Shown here piece by piece: positions 44,443-53,825 of a DNA stretch of 64,000 bases. This DNA is from Kumtagia ephedrae (GTDB taxonomy: Bacteria; Pseudomonadota; Alphaproteobacteria; Rhizobiales; Rhizobiaceae). Position 1 is the stretch's first letter. Every line of letters starts with the position of its first letter. The notes below the pieces were generated by a model that was not told the origin of the DNA, did not search any database, and was given only the letters and a program-made list of their open reading frames with translations. The position numbers were made by a program, and so were the translations under genes. Location: NCBI RefSeq assembly GCF_003012745.1, contig NZ_PXYK01000010.1, positions 62,001 to 126,000 on the forward strand. The letters run 5' to 3'.

Positions 44443-45600
44443 TCATCGCATCCAACCGGTGAGCAGTTCGGCGACGGCGCCCATGGCGCGCTGGTGGATC
44501 GCCCCGAGCGCCACCGTTTCGGCGGCGTAGAGCGGCACTTCCTGGCTCAGCGTGTCCCCAAGCCAGACCTGCAGGACGCCGATGCGGGCGCCCTGCTCCA
44601 CCGGCGCCGCGACCGGCCCGTCGTAGACGATGCGCGCTTCGACCTGGCTGCGGTCCGCGGCGGGCACGAGCACGTTCACCGCGCCGTCGGCACGAAGCGG
44701 CACGGCCGCCTTTTCGCCGCCATAGACGGCCGCGGTGCCGACGATCTCGTCGGGCACGAACAGCCTGACCTCGCTGAAGGCCTTCATACCCCACTCCAGC
44801 AGCTTGCGGGCCTCGTCCGCGCGCTGTCGGTCGCTCTCCATGCCGCTCATCGCCACAAACACCCGCCTGCCGCCGCCGCTGGCGGAGCCGACGATCCCGT
44901 AGCCGGATTCGTCGGTATAGCCGGTGCCGAGACCGTCGGCGCCGATTCCCATCGTCAGCAGCGGATTGCGGTTGCGCTGGCGGATCTTGTTCCAGGTGAA
45001 TTCGGGCTGGGCATAATAGCGGTAGAACTGCGGATATGCGCGCCACAGATGCATGGCGAGCCGAACCAGGTCGCGCATGGTGACGAGCTGGCCCTCCGCC
45101 GGCAGCCCGCTGGAATTGCGGAAGGTCGATGCGGTCAGGCCGATCGCCTGCGCCCGCTCATTCATGAGTGCTGCGAACTTTTCCTCGTCGCCCGCCATGC
45201 CTTCGGCGATGATGATGCAGCCGTCATTGGCCGACTGCACGATGACCCCCTGGACAAGATCCTCCAGCCGGATCGACGATTTGAGCGCGGCGAACATGGT
45301 CGAGCCGCCGGACGGCGCACCGCCCCAGCGCCAGGCGTTCTCGCTGACGACAAAACTGTCGTCGAGATTGACCCTGCCTTCCTCGATGGCGTGGAAGACC
45401 ACCTCCATCGTCATCAGCTTGGCGAGAGCCGCCGGCGGGACCGGCCTGTCGGGGTTCCTGGCGAACAGCACCGCGCCGGTTTCCGCATCGATCAGCAACG
45501 CCTCCGACGCCTTTGTCTCGAACGGTTCCTGCGCTTGCGCCGGCGCAACCACCAGCAGCAACGCGATCGCCGCGGCAATGGCCGGAAATGTCAGGCGCAT
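44443..45600 (-). CDS. DacF-like D-alanyl-D-alanine carboxypeptidase homologue lacking catalytic Ser and KTG Lys
   Basis: A 385-residue low-molecular-weight penicillin-binding protein homologue with a signal peptide (cleaved after AQAQ, near residue 24), an S11 peptidase domain and a C-terminal PBP5_C-like beta domain. In place of SxxK it has AALAK, so the nucleophile Ser is Ala58; SAN (123-125) is kept; KTG is GTG (225-227). Both positions were checked on the DNA and are simple substitutions, with no frameshift. The protein is therefore predicted not to be a functional carboxypeptidase, though the fold and export signal are intact. It is 77 bases upstream of tmk, and likely co-transcribed. 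Confidence 0.85.
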   Translation of the reverse strand: MRLTFPAIAAAIALLLVVAPAQAQEPFETKASEALLIDAETGAVLFARNPDRPVPPAALAKLMTMEVVFHAIEEGRVNLDDSFVVSENAWRWGGAPSGGSTMFAALKSSIRLEDLVQGVIVQSANDGCIIIAEGMAGDEEKFAALMNERAQAIGLTASTFRNSSGLPAEGQLVTMRDLVRLAMHLWRAYPQFYRYYAQPEFTWNKIRQRNRNPLLTMGIGADGLGTGYTDESGYGIVGSASGGGRRVFVAMSGMESDRQRADEARKLLEWGMKAFSEVRLFVPDEIVGTAAVYGGEKAAVPLRADGAVNVLVPAADRSQVEARIVYDGPVAAPVEQGARIGVLQVWLGDTLSQEVPLYAAETVALGAIHQRAMGAVAELLTGWMR

Positions 45601-45727
45601 CCTGCCCAGCCTTTCTGGAAAGACCGCCAGCGACGAGGTTCAAGAACTCTGCGCTTTCCCGATGGAGCGGCCGACTCCAACCGTCGGCGAAACAGGATGG
45701 CACCGGATGGCGACGGCACCAGAAAAA

Positions 45728-46957
45728 TCAGTCGCGCACCGCGATCGCGTCCGGCGCTCCGTTCCGCCAGGCGGCGACCAGCATGTCGTCGAGGGAGTTG
45801 CGGCCGTCCTCGTAGAGATTGACCGAAACCATTTCCACGCCGTCGATGCGGGCGGTTTCCAGCACGGCACGACCGAACGGCGCCAGATCCTGGCGGACTC
45901 GCTCGGCGTCGGCTCGAGCGGCAAAGGTGCCCGCCATGACGAAAGCCGTAGGATTCGCGGCGCCAGCCTGCTCGACCAGAATCCGGTCCGCCTGCCCCTC
46001 CCCGCTCGGCGCCTTGGCGCTGCCCACGAGCACGTCGAAGGCTTGCGCAGCCGGTACGTTCTCCTGCGGCGCATAGGACATGCTTGCCAGCGCCATCCGG
46101 GTCTCGCCGACGGACGGCCGTTCCGGGGCGATCGGTCCGAAGGCCGGCAGCACCAGTTCGCCGGGCACATTGGCCGTCAGCACCGTCTCGGCGCGCTGCG
46201 CCGGCGTTGCGTCGGTGAGCGTGCCAGGAAAGGCGGCGGCGGGCTGCCCCACCTGCGGGTTGCTCGGAGTCGAGCCGTTCATGGCGATCATCACGCCGGT
46301 CGGCAGACCGTCGGACGGATCGGGCGCCACGTTGCCGGGCCGGTAGGACGCGATGAGATACTGGTCGTCACGGCCGTCCAGCGGCGCCCGGCCGACATAT
46401 TCGACCTGCACCTGGGCCGTGCCGTGGTGCGTATAATCGAGCATCTCGGCCGCACGCCTGGACAGGTCGATCACCCGGCCGTTCGAATAAGGCCCGCGGT
46501 CATTGACGCGGACGATCACCGAACTGCCGTTCTTTACGTTGGTGACGCGCGCATAGCTCGGCAGCGGCATGGTCGGATGCGCGGCGGTCAGATGGGTCTG
46601 GTCGTAGATCTCGCCATTGGCGGTGAGACGGCCGTGGAAGGCGTCGCCGTACCAGGAGGCATAGCCGACCTTCTTGTAGTTCTTCTCTTCCTTCGGATAA
46701 TACATCTTGCCGCGCACCTGATAGGGCTTGCCGGTCTGGTCGCGGCCGCCGCCGCGCGGCAGGTTCGATTTCTTGTCGCTGACGCGCGGGCTGGCCTTAA
46801 CGCCCCATACGGATTCGGGGAAATATTCCTTCGAGCGGGTCTTCTTGGCGGCCTGCTGAGGCTGCGGACCGGCGCATGCGGCAAGGAAGCCGGCACAAAG
46901 CGCGATCACCGTGATTGAGCTTGCGCGGCGGAGACGCGAGCGCGCCGAAAGAGCCAT
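45728..46957 (-). CDS. rlpA: RlpA septal-ring lipoprotein / lytic transglycosylase
   Basis: A 409-residue lipoprotein: signal peptide with lipobox LAAC near residue 28, double-psi beta-barrel domain (GYASWYGDAFHGRLTANGE and VRVNDRGPYSNGRVIDLS, with the catalytic Asp), and a C-terminal SPOR domain binding denuded peptidoglycan. RlpA cleaves naked glycan strands at the division site. The start ATG at 46957 fits the signal peptide. Confidence 0.87.
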   Translation of the reverse strand: MALSARSRLRRASSITVIALCAGFLAACAGPQPQQAAKKTRSKEYFPESVWGVKASPRVSDKKSNLPRGGGRDQTGKPYQVRGKMYYPKEEKNYKKVGYASWYGDAFHGRLTANGEIYDQTHLTAAHPTMPLPSYARVTNVKNGSSVIVRVNDRGPYSNGRVIDLSRRAAEMLDYTHHGTAQVQVEYVGRAPLDGRDDQYLIASYRPGNVAPDPSDGLPTGVMIAMNGSTPSNPQVGQPAAAFPGTLTDATPAQRAETVLTANVPGELVLPAFGPIAPERPSVGETRMALASMSYAPQENVPAAQAFDVLVGSAKAPSGEGQADRILVEQAGAANPTAFVMAGTFAARADAERVRQDLAPFGRAVLETARIDGVEMVSVNLYEDGRNSLDDMLVAAWRNGAPDAIAVRD

Positions 46958-47182
46958 ACGGAAGTCCCCAACACCTTCGTTTGCGTGCCGTCCGCCTGGT
47001 CCTCGCGTTGCGCGAACGACACAGGCAGCCACAAATCGTCCCCGTCCCTTCCTAAACGGGAAACTGTTATCACGCCATTAATCGATTGTGTCGGGAAGCG
47101 GGCAGGATTATGGCCGAGCGCCAACTAACCCGCAAAAGACGCTCGTTCCGCCTAATTGTCCACTGCCATAGGCCGATACGAA

Positions 47183-47209
47183 TGCGGCCCCGGGCATCCC
47201 GGGGCCGCA
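47183..47209 (-). terminator. strong GC hairpin, probable terminator of the PRC-barrel gene
   Basis: TGCGGCCCCGGG (47183-47194) and CCCGGGGCCGCA (47198-47209) form a perfect 12-base stem with a 3-base loop, 21 bases past the minus-strand stop at 47231. The trailing sequence has only short T stretches. Confidence 0.55.
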
Positions 47210-47230
47210 CGCTTGGTTCGAAACGGCCGG

Positions 47231-47596
47231 TCAGTGCCAGTAGGGCTCCACGCCGTAATACTGGTAGGCCGCGTTGCGGGATTTTTCGCCGTCGCCGCGG
47301 GTCAGCGCGTCGATGGAATCGGCCGGCGCGGCTTCGATCTGCTCTCTCGTGAAAGGAACGACATAACCGCCTTGGCCCTCGTCGTAGTCGAGGACCGACC
47401 AGGGCACCGCATGGTATTTCTCGCCCATGCCGAGAAAGCCGCCGAACCCTATGACGGCGAACATGATGCCGTTCGTCGTCTTCTCGAGCATGACGTCCTG
47501 GATCGTGCCGATTTTCTCGCCGGACGTGTTGTAGACCGCCGTCCCGATGACGCGCGAGGCGGCGATGGCATCCGTGTGGCCGGTAGCTGTTGTCAT
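47231..47596 (-). CDS. PRC-barrel domain protein
   Basis: A 121-residue protein whose first half is a PRC barrel: SRVIGTAVYNTSGEKIGTIQDVMLEKTTNG then GFGGFLGMGEKYHAVPWSVLDYD. Such stand-alone PRC proteins are abundant in rhizobia and often stress-induced; the function is unknown. The ATG at 47596 has GAGGAG 8 bases upstream. It lies downstream of kdsA (109-base gap). Confidence 0.83.
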   Translation of the reverse strand: MTTATGHTDAIAASRVIGTAVYNTSGEKIGTIQDVMLEKTTNGIMFAVIGFGGFLGMGEKYHAVPWSVLDYDEGQGGYVVPFTREQIEAAPADSIDALTRGDGEKSRNAAYQYYGVEPYWH

Positions 47597-47705
47597 GGCA
47601 AAACTCCTCATCTGGTGATGGGAGGAGAATGACCGGACGCCGTCGAGGTTCCGTCGAAACGAACGTCTTGCGGTCCTGCGACGGAGAGCGCCCGCCTGCG
47701 TGTCG

Positions 47706-48539
47706 CTACAGGCCCTTGGCGACGCGGTCGAAGGCGACGAGCCGCTCCAGAAGCCCCGGCAGCTTGTCCAGCGGCACCATGTTCGGCCCGTCCGATGGCG
47801 CGTTGTCCGGATCCTCGTGCGTCTCGATGAAGACACCGGCGACGCCGACGGCGACCGCCGCCCTGGCCAGGGTTTCGACGAAGCGGCGGTCGCCGCCGGA
47901 TGAACCGCCCTGCCCGCCCGGCTGCTGCACCGAATGGGTGGCGTCGAAGATGACGGGCGCGCCGATCTCGGCCATGATCGGCAGGGCGCGCATGTCCGAC
48001 ACCAGCGTGTTGTAGCCGAAGGAGGCGCCCCGCTCGGTAACCAGCACATTGGGATTGCCGGAAGCCGTGACCTTGGCCACCACGTTCTTCATGTCCCAGG
48101 GGGCGAGGAATTGGCCCTTCTTGACGTTCACGACCTTGCCCGTCCTTGCCGCGGCGATCAGGAGATCGGTCTGGCGCGACAGGAAGGCCGGGATCTGCAG
48201 CACGTCGACATGCGCGGCGAGGATGCCGCACTGCTCCTCGGTATGGACGTCGGTCAGCACCGGCAGACCGAGCTTTTCGCGGATTTCGTCAAATACAGGC
48301 AGGGCAGCCTCAAGACCGGCGCCGCGGCGGCCGCCGAGCGACGTACGGTTGGCCTTGTCGAAGCTCGTCTTGTAGACCAGTCCGATCCCGAGCCCGGCGC
48401 AGATCTCCTTCAAACGGCCGGCAATGTCGATCGCGTGCTGGCGGGTTTCGAGCTGGCAGGGTCCGGCAATCAGCGCCAGCGGCGCCGCGTTGTCGAAGGA
48501 GACGTTGCCAACGGCGACGATCGGGTTGGGGCTGGTCAT
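47706..48539 (-). CDS. kdsA: 3-deoxy-8-phosphooctulonate synthase (KDO-8-phosphate synthase)
   Basis: A 277-residue aldolase condensing phosphoenolpyruvate with arabinose-5-phosphate, a step to KDO of lipopolysaccharide. It has [10 protein letters not shown] near the N-terminus, [12 protein letters not shown] and DVHTEEQC, and lies in the cytoplasm. The family's usual length is 275-285. It starts with ATG at 48539. Confidence 0.93.
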   Translation of the reverse strand: MTSPNPIVAVGNVSFDNAAPLALIAGPCQLETRQHAIDIAGRLKEICAGLGIGLVYKTSFDKANRTSLGGRRGAGLEAALPVFDEIREKLGLPVLTDVHTEEQCGILAAHVDVLQIPAFLSRQTDLLIAAARTGKVVNVKKGQFLAPWDMKNVVAKVTASGNPNVLVTERGASFGYNTLVSDMRALPIMAEIGAPVIFDATHSVQQPGGQGGSSGGDRRFVETLARAAVAVGVAGVFIETHEDPDNAPSDGPNMVPLDKLPGLLERLVAFDRVAKGL

Positions 48540-48771
48540 GGTAACTCCTCGGGCGCGAAGGCAGGCACAGGTCGCACGGCAAAGGGCGAGACTATCGGCT
48601 GCCTTCTCGATGGCGCGGTGTGCCCGATTGCGCCGCGCACTGCAAGGGTCGCGTTTTTTCCGCCTTCAGCCTGCCTCTGCTCTGCAGGCACAGTTCCGAG
48701 GTCGACGCCGAGCGCGGCCGATCCGGAGCGGCAGCCGGGGAAGGCCTCCGCATGGCTGCGATAGCGCGGGA

Positions 48772-49065
48772 TCAGTCCGGCTTGAAGTCGTATTGAACGC
48801 AGGTCTTGACCGGGCAGGACCGGCTGTCCGCGGTTCGGATGTAGCTGGTGCTCGTGACCTCCGCGTTGCCGCAGAACTGCTGGCTGCGGACATAGCGTCC
48901 GTAGAGCAGGTTGCCGCGGGACGACAAATAATGGACGATCGCCACGCCCGCCGCGGCTATGCCTTGCTGGAGGCTTCGGCAGTTCATGTCCGCCGCGGAA
49001 AACCTCGAAGCCGCATGAACCTGTGTCGCCCCCAGCAATGCGGCGATAAGCACGAGCCTGACCAT
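48772..49065 (-). CDS. small exported cysteine-containing protein, unknown function
   Basis: A 97-residue protein starting MVRLVLIAALLGATQVHAASR, a signal peptide with cleavage near VHAA. The mature part has four cysteines (NCRSL, QQFCGN, RSCPVKTC). GGAG lies just before the ATG at 49065, which is preferred over the ATG at 49077. No family recognised. Confidence 0.6.
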   Translation of the reverse strand: MVRLVLIAALLGATQVHAASRFSAADMNCRSLQQGIAAAGVAIVHYLSSRGNLLYGRYVRSQQFCGNAEVTSTSYIRTADSRSCPVKTCVQYDFKPD

Positions 49066-49138
49066 GTCGATCTCCATCGAAGGAAACGCCTAACGAACCT
49101 GCCGCCGTGACGTTCCCCTGGAGATCGAGACGTAGCAC

Positions 49139-49528
49139 TCAGTAGGAGCGCGGCGGGACGAACAGGCAGATCGTACGGGAATCATTCGCTCCGGCAACCG
49201 AACACCAATGAAACTCCCCGTCGGGAGAATCCTTCAGCCGGGCGTCCCGGTAAGGCAGTACCTCGCCTGTTCCCTGAATCACATAACCTTCGGGGCGTTC
49301 GCTAATCGCCGTTTGCGGGACCGCGCGGCAGTCATAGCCCGAGCAACAGGAGAAAGGATAGCTCCAGCCATTGGGCTGGGCGGCCGTCGGCAACGCATCG
49401 TGCGCCCCGGCGGGCGCGGCACCAAAAACTCCGGAACCGACAATGACCCAGAAAGCAACGAGGGCGGACGAAGCGCGGGGCGACCGTGCATGGGCCGATT
49501 TCTGGTTGACTTTGGCTGTCTTGGGCAT
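49139..49528 (-). CDS. small exported protein with CCSGYDC motif
   Basis: A 129-residue protein with an N-terminal hydrophobic segment (SALVAFWVIVGSGVFGAAPAGAHA-like, signal peptide) and a conserved-looking core: WSYPFSCCSGYDCRAVP, then FHWCSVAG and RTICLFVPPRSY. The five or more cysteines suggest disulfides in the periplasm. I have seen this pattern in rhizobial hypotheticals but know no function. Confidence 0.65.
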   Translation of the reverse strand: MPKTAKVNQKSAHARSPRASSALVAFWVIVGSGVFGAAPAGAHDALPTAAQPNGWSYPFSCCSGYDCRAVPQTAISERPEGYVIQGTGEVLPYRDARLKDSPDGEFHWCSVAGANDSRTICLFVPPRSY

Positions 49529-49924
49529 GACGCATTCCTTCGAAATGAGGTCATCAAGCGCATGGCTTGCCCCTTCCCGGAACGTGTCTCCCTTTCAGCC
49601 GGACGTCAGCGTTGATCCAATGCCGCAACCGGCCATCAATGCTTTTTGCACCAACCCTTGCAGGCTGGACCGATTCCCAAGCCGGCGCAAGACTTTGCTG
49701 CAGTGCACAATAATGCAACCCTATCGCGCCGACCGCAGGGCAAGTGTGCGCCGCCAGCATTAACGATTACTTACAAGAAGGGTTGCACGGGCCCCGGCCG
49801 TTGCAGGCGTTTTCCCGCCGCCGCAAAGCTCATCGCGGTGCGAAAGGCGGCGTGACCTGGTCGACGGGCTTTCGCCGGGAGATACTCCACGCCGGCCGGA
49901 TCACCGGCGGGCGCGGCATCGCCG
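49529..49924. other. intergenic region without a recognisable gene
   Basis: 396 bases between the exported CCSGYDC protein and prfB. Short open frames here have poor composition and no convincing ribosome sites. The promoter of the exported protein should lie at the left side. I see no RNA gene or repeat. Confidence 0.5.
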
Positions 49925-51053
49925 TCAGTCGATATCCGCCACCTGCCCGGCGCCACCCTCGATGCGGTGCGACAGCGACGCTTCCATGAAGTCGTCGAGG
50001 TCGCCGTCGAGCACGTCCGACGGGCTCGTGCTCTCCATGCCTGTGCGCAGGTCCTTCACCAACTGATAGGGCTGCAGCACATAGGAGCGTATCTGGTGGC
50101 CCCAGCCGATGTCGGTCTTGGCAGCCTCGGTCGCGCTGGCCTCAGCCTCCCGCTTCTTCAGTTCTTCTTCGTAGAGGCGCGAGCGCAGCATTTCCCAAGC
50201 CTTGGCGCGGTTCTTGTGCTGCGAACGCTCGGCCTGGCAGGCCACGGCGATCCCGGTCGGGATGTGGGTGATGCGGACCGCCGAATCGGTGGTGTTGACG
50301 TGCTGCCCGCCCGCTCCCGACGAGCGGTAGGTGTCGATGCGCACGTCCGATTCCGGAATGTCGATCTCGATCGTGTCGTCGATGACCGGATAGACCCAGA
50401 CCGACGAGAACGACGTGTGCCGGCGCGCATTGCTGTCATAGGGCGAGATCCGCACCAGGCGGTGCACGCCCGACTCGGTCTTCAGCCAGCCATAGGCGTT
50501 GTGGCCCTTGATCACCAGGGTGGCCGACTTGATCCCGGCCTCCTCGCCGTCGTGCATCTCCAGCACTTCCACCTTGAAGCGACGCCGCTCCGCCCAGCGC
50601 GTATACATGCGCAGGAGCATATTGGCCCAATCCTGGCTCTCGGTGCCGCCGGCGCCTGCATGCACTTCCAGATAGGTGTCGTTGGAATCGGCCTCGCCCG
50701 AGAGCAGCGTCTCGATCTGGCGTGCCTTGATCTCGCCGGAGAGCGAGCGGATGGCAGTCTCGGCCTCGGAGACGATGGCCTCGTCGCCCTCCTCCTCGCC
50801 GAGTTCGATCAGGCCGACATTGTCCTCGAGGGCTTGCGTCAGCTGCTTGATCGAGGTGATGCCCTCGTCGAGGCCCTGGCGCTCACGCATCAGCTTCTGC
50901 GCCTCCTGCGGATCGTTCCACAGGGTGGCGTCCTCGGCGCGGCTGTTGAGGTAGTCCAGTCTCTTTAAAGCGGCATCCCAGTCAAAGATGCCTCCTCAGC
51001 AGGCTTATGGCCTGCTTGATTTCGTCGACGAGCTTTTCGGTCTCTGCACGCAT
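49925..51053 (-). CDS. prfB: peptide chain release factor 2 with programmed +1 frameshift
   Basis: RF2, 375 residues after the frameshift. Codons 1-23 ([23 protein letters not shown]) run from ATG 51053 to CTT 50987-50985; the next codon is in-frame TGA followed by C. Slippage skips one T and continues GAC TGG GAT ([15 protein letters not shown]) to the stop at 49925. The catalytic GGQ lies in [10 protein letters not shown]; the anticodon-like RF2 tripeptide is SPY in RISPYDS, where E. coli has SPF. RF2 releases at UGA/UAA. It lies just downstream of mrcA on the same strand (125-base gap). Confidence 0.93.
50981..50996 (-). promoter_or_regulatory. programmed frameshift signal of prfB
   Basis: AGGAGG (50996-50991 on the minus strand), a 3-base spacer CAT, then the slip site CTT TGA C. 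This is the classical RF2 autoregulation: low RF2 allows slippage past the UGA. Confidence 0.95.
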
Positions 51054-51178
51054 GGCAGTGTTCTTGCCCTTCTCGCTTGCGTGGGAAAATCGGTCGGCGC
51101 GGACCATAGGCACGCGCCGACCGGGTGTAAAGCCAAGGAAATGAGATTTCCCGTCCGCCCGGAGGCGGCCGGACCAGG

Positions 51179-53620
51179 TCAGTAGAGACCGCCGCCGCCC
51201 TGGCTGATCGCCTTGCTCGCCTGCGGCGAGATTTTCTCGGCGACGCCCGCCGGGCCGCCGTCGTCCATGCCGATCACCCAGTAGCTGTCGGCGGGACCTG
51301 TGCCCGGCTTGAAGGCTTCGATGATGGTGCCGCCGGCGCCCTCGCTCGCCTGCATTCCGGTCTTGCGGTTGATGGCGATCAGCTTCATGCCTTCCGGCAC
51401 CTGGAAGTCGACGACGGGCGTGTCCTTGAGCACCTCGCCCATGAACTCCTTGAAGATCGGCGCGGCGAGGCCGCCGCCGGTCGCGCCCTTGCCGAGCGTC
51501 TGCGGCTTGTCGAAACCCATGTAGAGGCCGACGACGAGATTCGGTGTATAGCCGATGAACCAGGTGTCCTTCTCGTCGTTGGTGGTGCCGGTCTTGCCGG
51601 CGATCGGGCGCCCGAGCTCCGAGACGGTCACGGCCGTGCCCCGCTGCACCACGCCCTCCATCATCGACGTGATCTGGTAGGCGGTCATCGGGTCGAGCAC
51701 CTGCTCGGCATTGTCCGCCAGGTCAGGTTCGGGCTGGTTGTTCCACTCGGCCGCGTTGCAGCCTTCGCAGCCCCGCTCGTCATGTCTGTAGACGGTCTTG
51801 CCGTAGCGGTCCTGGATGCGGTCGATCAGCGACGGCTTGATCTGCCGGCCGCCATTGGCCATCACCGCATAGGCCGAGACCATGCGCATGACCGTGGTTT
51901 CGCCGGAGCCCAGCGCCATGGCGATGTGTGGCGGCATCTTGTCGTAGACGCCAAAGCGCTCGGCATATTCGGCGACCAGCTTCATGCCCATGTCGTTGGC
52001 GAGCCGCACCGTCATCAGGTTGCGCGAGCGCTCGATGCCGTTGCGCAGCGTCGACGGTCCGGCCGCCTTGCCGTCGTAGTTCTTGGGCGTCCAGACCTCG
52101 GTGCCGATCTTGATGGTGATCGGTCCGTCCATGATGACGGATGCCGGCGTGTAGCCGTTGTCGAGCGCGGCGGCATAGACGATCGGCTTGAACGACGAGC
52201 CCGGCTGACGCCAGGCCTGGGTCGCGCGGTTGAACTCGGATTCCGAATAGGAGAAGCCGCCGACCATGGCCAGCACGCGGCCTGTATGCGGATCCATCGC
52301 CACCAGGCCGCCCGACACCTCCGGCACCTGGCGGACCAGATAGCCGTCCTTCTCCGGCTTCTCCTCGACATAGATCACGTCGCCGATCTTCAGCACGTCT
52401 TCGGGCGAATTCGCCTTCAGCCGCTTGCCGTCCACCACGTGGCGCATGACGAAGGCCATGTCCGCTTTCGCGATGCTTCCGGTCTTGCGCTCGTCGGACA
52501 GCTTGCCGGAAGCCTCGCGGGGAGGCTGCAAGCCGATCGTCACTCCGGAGGCGCCGACATCCGTCACCACGGCGAGCTGCCATTCCGGCACATCGTCCAG
52601 GCGCTTGACCTCGCCCAGCGGCACGCCCCAGTCGCCGCCCACGTCGACATGCGTGACCGGGCCGCGATAACCGCGCAGCGTGTCGTATTTCAGCAGGCCT
52701 CTCTGCATCGCCCGCCGCGCAACCAGTTGCATCTTCGGGTCGAGCGTGGTGCGAACCGACAAACCGCCCTCGTAGAGCGCGTTCTCGCCATAGCGGGCGA
52801 TGATCTCGCGGCGAACCTCCTCGGTGAAATACTCGCCGGCGAACAGGTAGGTGCCCTTGCGCCGCGGCGTCACGCCGAGCGGCTCGGCCTTGGCCTTCAC
52901 GCCTTCCTCGCGCGTCACATAGCCGTTGTCGACCATCTGATCGATCACCCAGTTGCGGCGCACGATCGCGCGATCCGCATAGCGGAACGGATGATAGTTC
53001 GACGGCCCCTTCGGCAGGGCCGCAAGGTAGGCGGCCTCCGCGACCGACAGCTCATTCACCGACTTGTCGTAGTAGGTCAGCGCGGCCCCCGCCACGCCGT
53101 AGGCGCCGAGGCCGAAGAATATCTCGTTGAGATAGAGTTCGAGAATGCGGTCCTTGGAATAGGCCTGCTCGATGCGGAAGGAGAGGATCGCTTCCTTGAC
53201 CTTGCGCTCGAGCGACCGCTCGTTGGTGAGAAGGAAGTTCTTCGCCACCTGCTGCGTGATCGTCGAGCCGCCCTGCATCGGTCCGCCGCGCGCATAGACG
53301 AGGGCCGCTCGCACCACGCCTTCCACGTCGACGCCGGGATGATGATAGAAATTCTTGTCCTCCGCGGAGAGGAAGGCGGCCTTGACGCGGTCCGGGATCG
53401 CCTGGATCGGCAGATACAGCCGCCGCTCGCGTGCAAACTCGCCCATCAGCGAACCGTCGACCGCATGCACGCGCGTCGTCACCGGCGGCTCGTAGTTTGC
53501 CAGCACCTCGTAGTCGGGCAGATCCTTGGAGAGACCGCCGACATAGACCGCAACGGCGCCGGCGACCAGCAGCGCCAGCATGGTGCCGATCCCGAAGAAA
53601 TAGCCGATGAGACGAATCAT
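51179..53620 (-). CDS. mrcA: penicillin-binding protein 1A (bifunctional transglycosylase/transpeptidase)
   Basis: An 813-residue class A PBP. An N-terminal membrane anchor (residues ~5-28) is followed by a GT51 domain with EDKNFYHHPGVDVEG and GGSTITQQVAKN. An OB-like insert follows, then the transpeptidase with Ser in QPGSSFKPIV (about residue 473) and GKTGTTND (about 673). It polymerises and cross-links peptidoglycan in the periplasm. The amidase gene lies upstream and prfB downstream on the same strand, an order seen often in alphaproteobacteria. Confidence 0.93.
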   Translation of the reverse strand: MIRLIGYFFGIGTMLALLVAGAVAVYVGGLSKDLPDYEVLANYEPPVTTRVHAVDGSLMGEFARERRLYLPIQAIPDRVKAAFLSAEDKNFYHHPGVDVEGVVRAALVYARGGPMQGGSTITQQVAKNFLLTNERSLERKVKEAILSFRIEQAYSKDRILELYLNEIFFGLGAYGVAGAALTYYDKSVNELSVAEAAYLAALPKGPSNYHPFRYADRAIVRRNWVIDQMVDNGYVTREEGVKAKAEPLGVTPRRKGTYLFAGEYFTEEVRREIIARYGENALYEGGLSVRTTLDPKMQLVARRAMQRGLLKYDTLRGYRGPVTHVDVGGDWGVPLGEVKRLDDVPEWQLAVVTDVGASGVTIGLQPPREASGKLSDERKTGSIAKADMAFVMRHVVDGKRLKANSPEDVLKIGDVIYVEEKPEKDGYLVRQVPEVSGGLVAMDPHTGRVLAMVGGFSYSESEFNRATQAWRQPGSSFKPIVYAAALDNGYTPASVIMDGPITIKIGTEVWTPKNYDGKAAGPSTLRNGIERSRNLMTVRLANDMGMKLVAEYAERFGVYDKMPPHIAMALGSGETTVMRMVSAYAVMANGGRQIKPSLIDRIQDRYGKTVYRHDERGCEGCNAAEWNNQPEPDLADNAEQVLDPMTAYQITSMMEGVVQRGTAVTVSELGRPIAGKTGTTNDEKDTWFIGYTPNLVVGLYMGFDKPQTLGKGATGGGLAAPIFKEFMGEVLKDTPVVDFQVPEGMKLIAINRKTGMQASEGAGGTIIEAFKPGTGPADSYWVIGMDDGGPAGVAEKISPQASKAISQGGGGLY

Positions 53621-53825
53621 TTCCGCTCCACTTCAAGCCCCGGCGGTTCTTGTTGATTCCCAACTGGTCGGCAACCCGAACCGGCGAGCCCGAACATCAA
53701 TATAGCATTGTCCTCGGCGTGTAGACAAAATACGGCATTGTGATGGGCATCCGGGGCTTCTCCGCCGAAACCGTTCGGGTGTGGCGCAGCCGCAACGCAA
53801 CCTCGCGACGAGCCCGCCGGCGACA

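Noticed and set aside
50891-51053. Reading prfB as a truncated gene or a pseudogene because of the in-frame TGA
   Set aside because: The stop is the programmed frameshift site with its AGGAGG spacer and CTT TGA C; the product is full length after +1 slippage.
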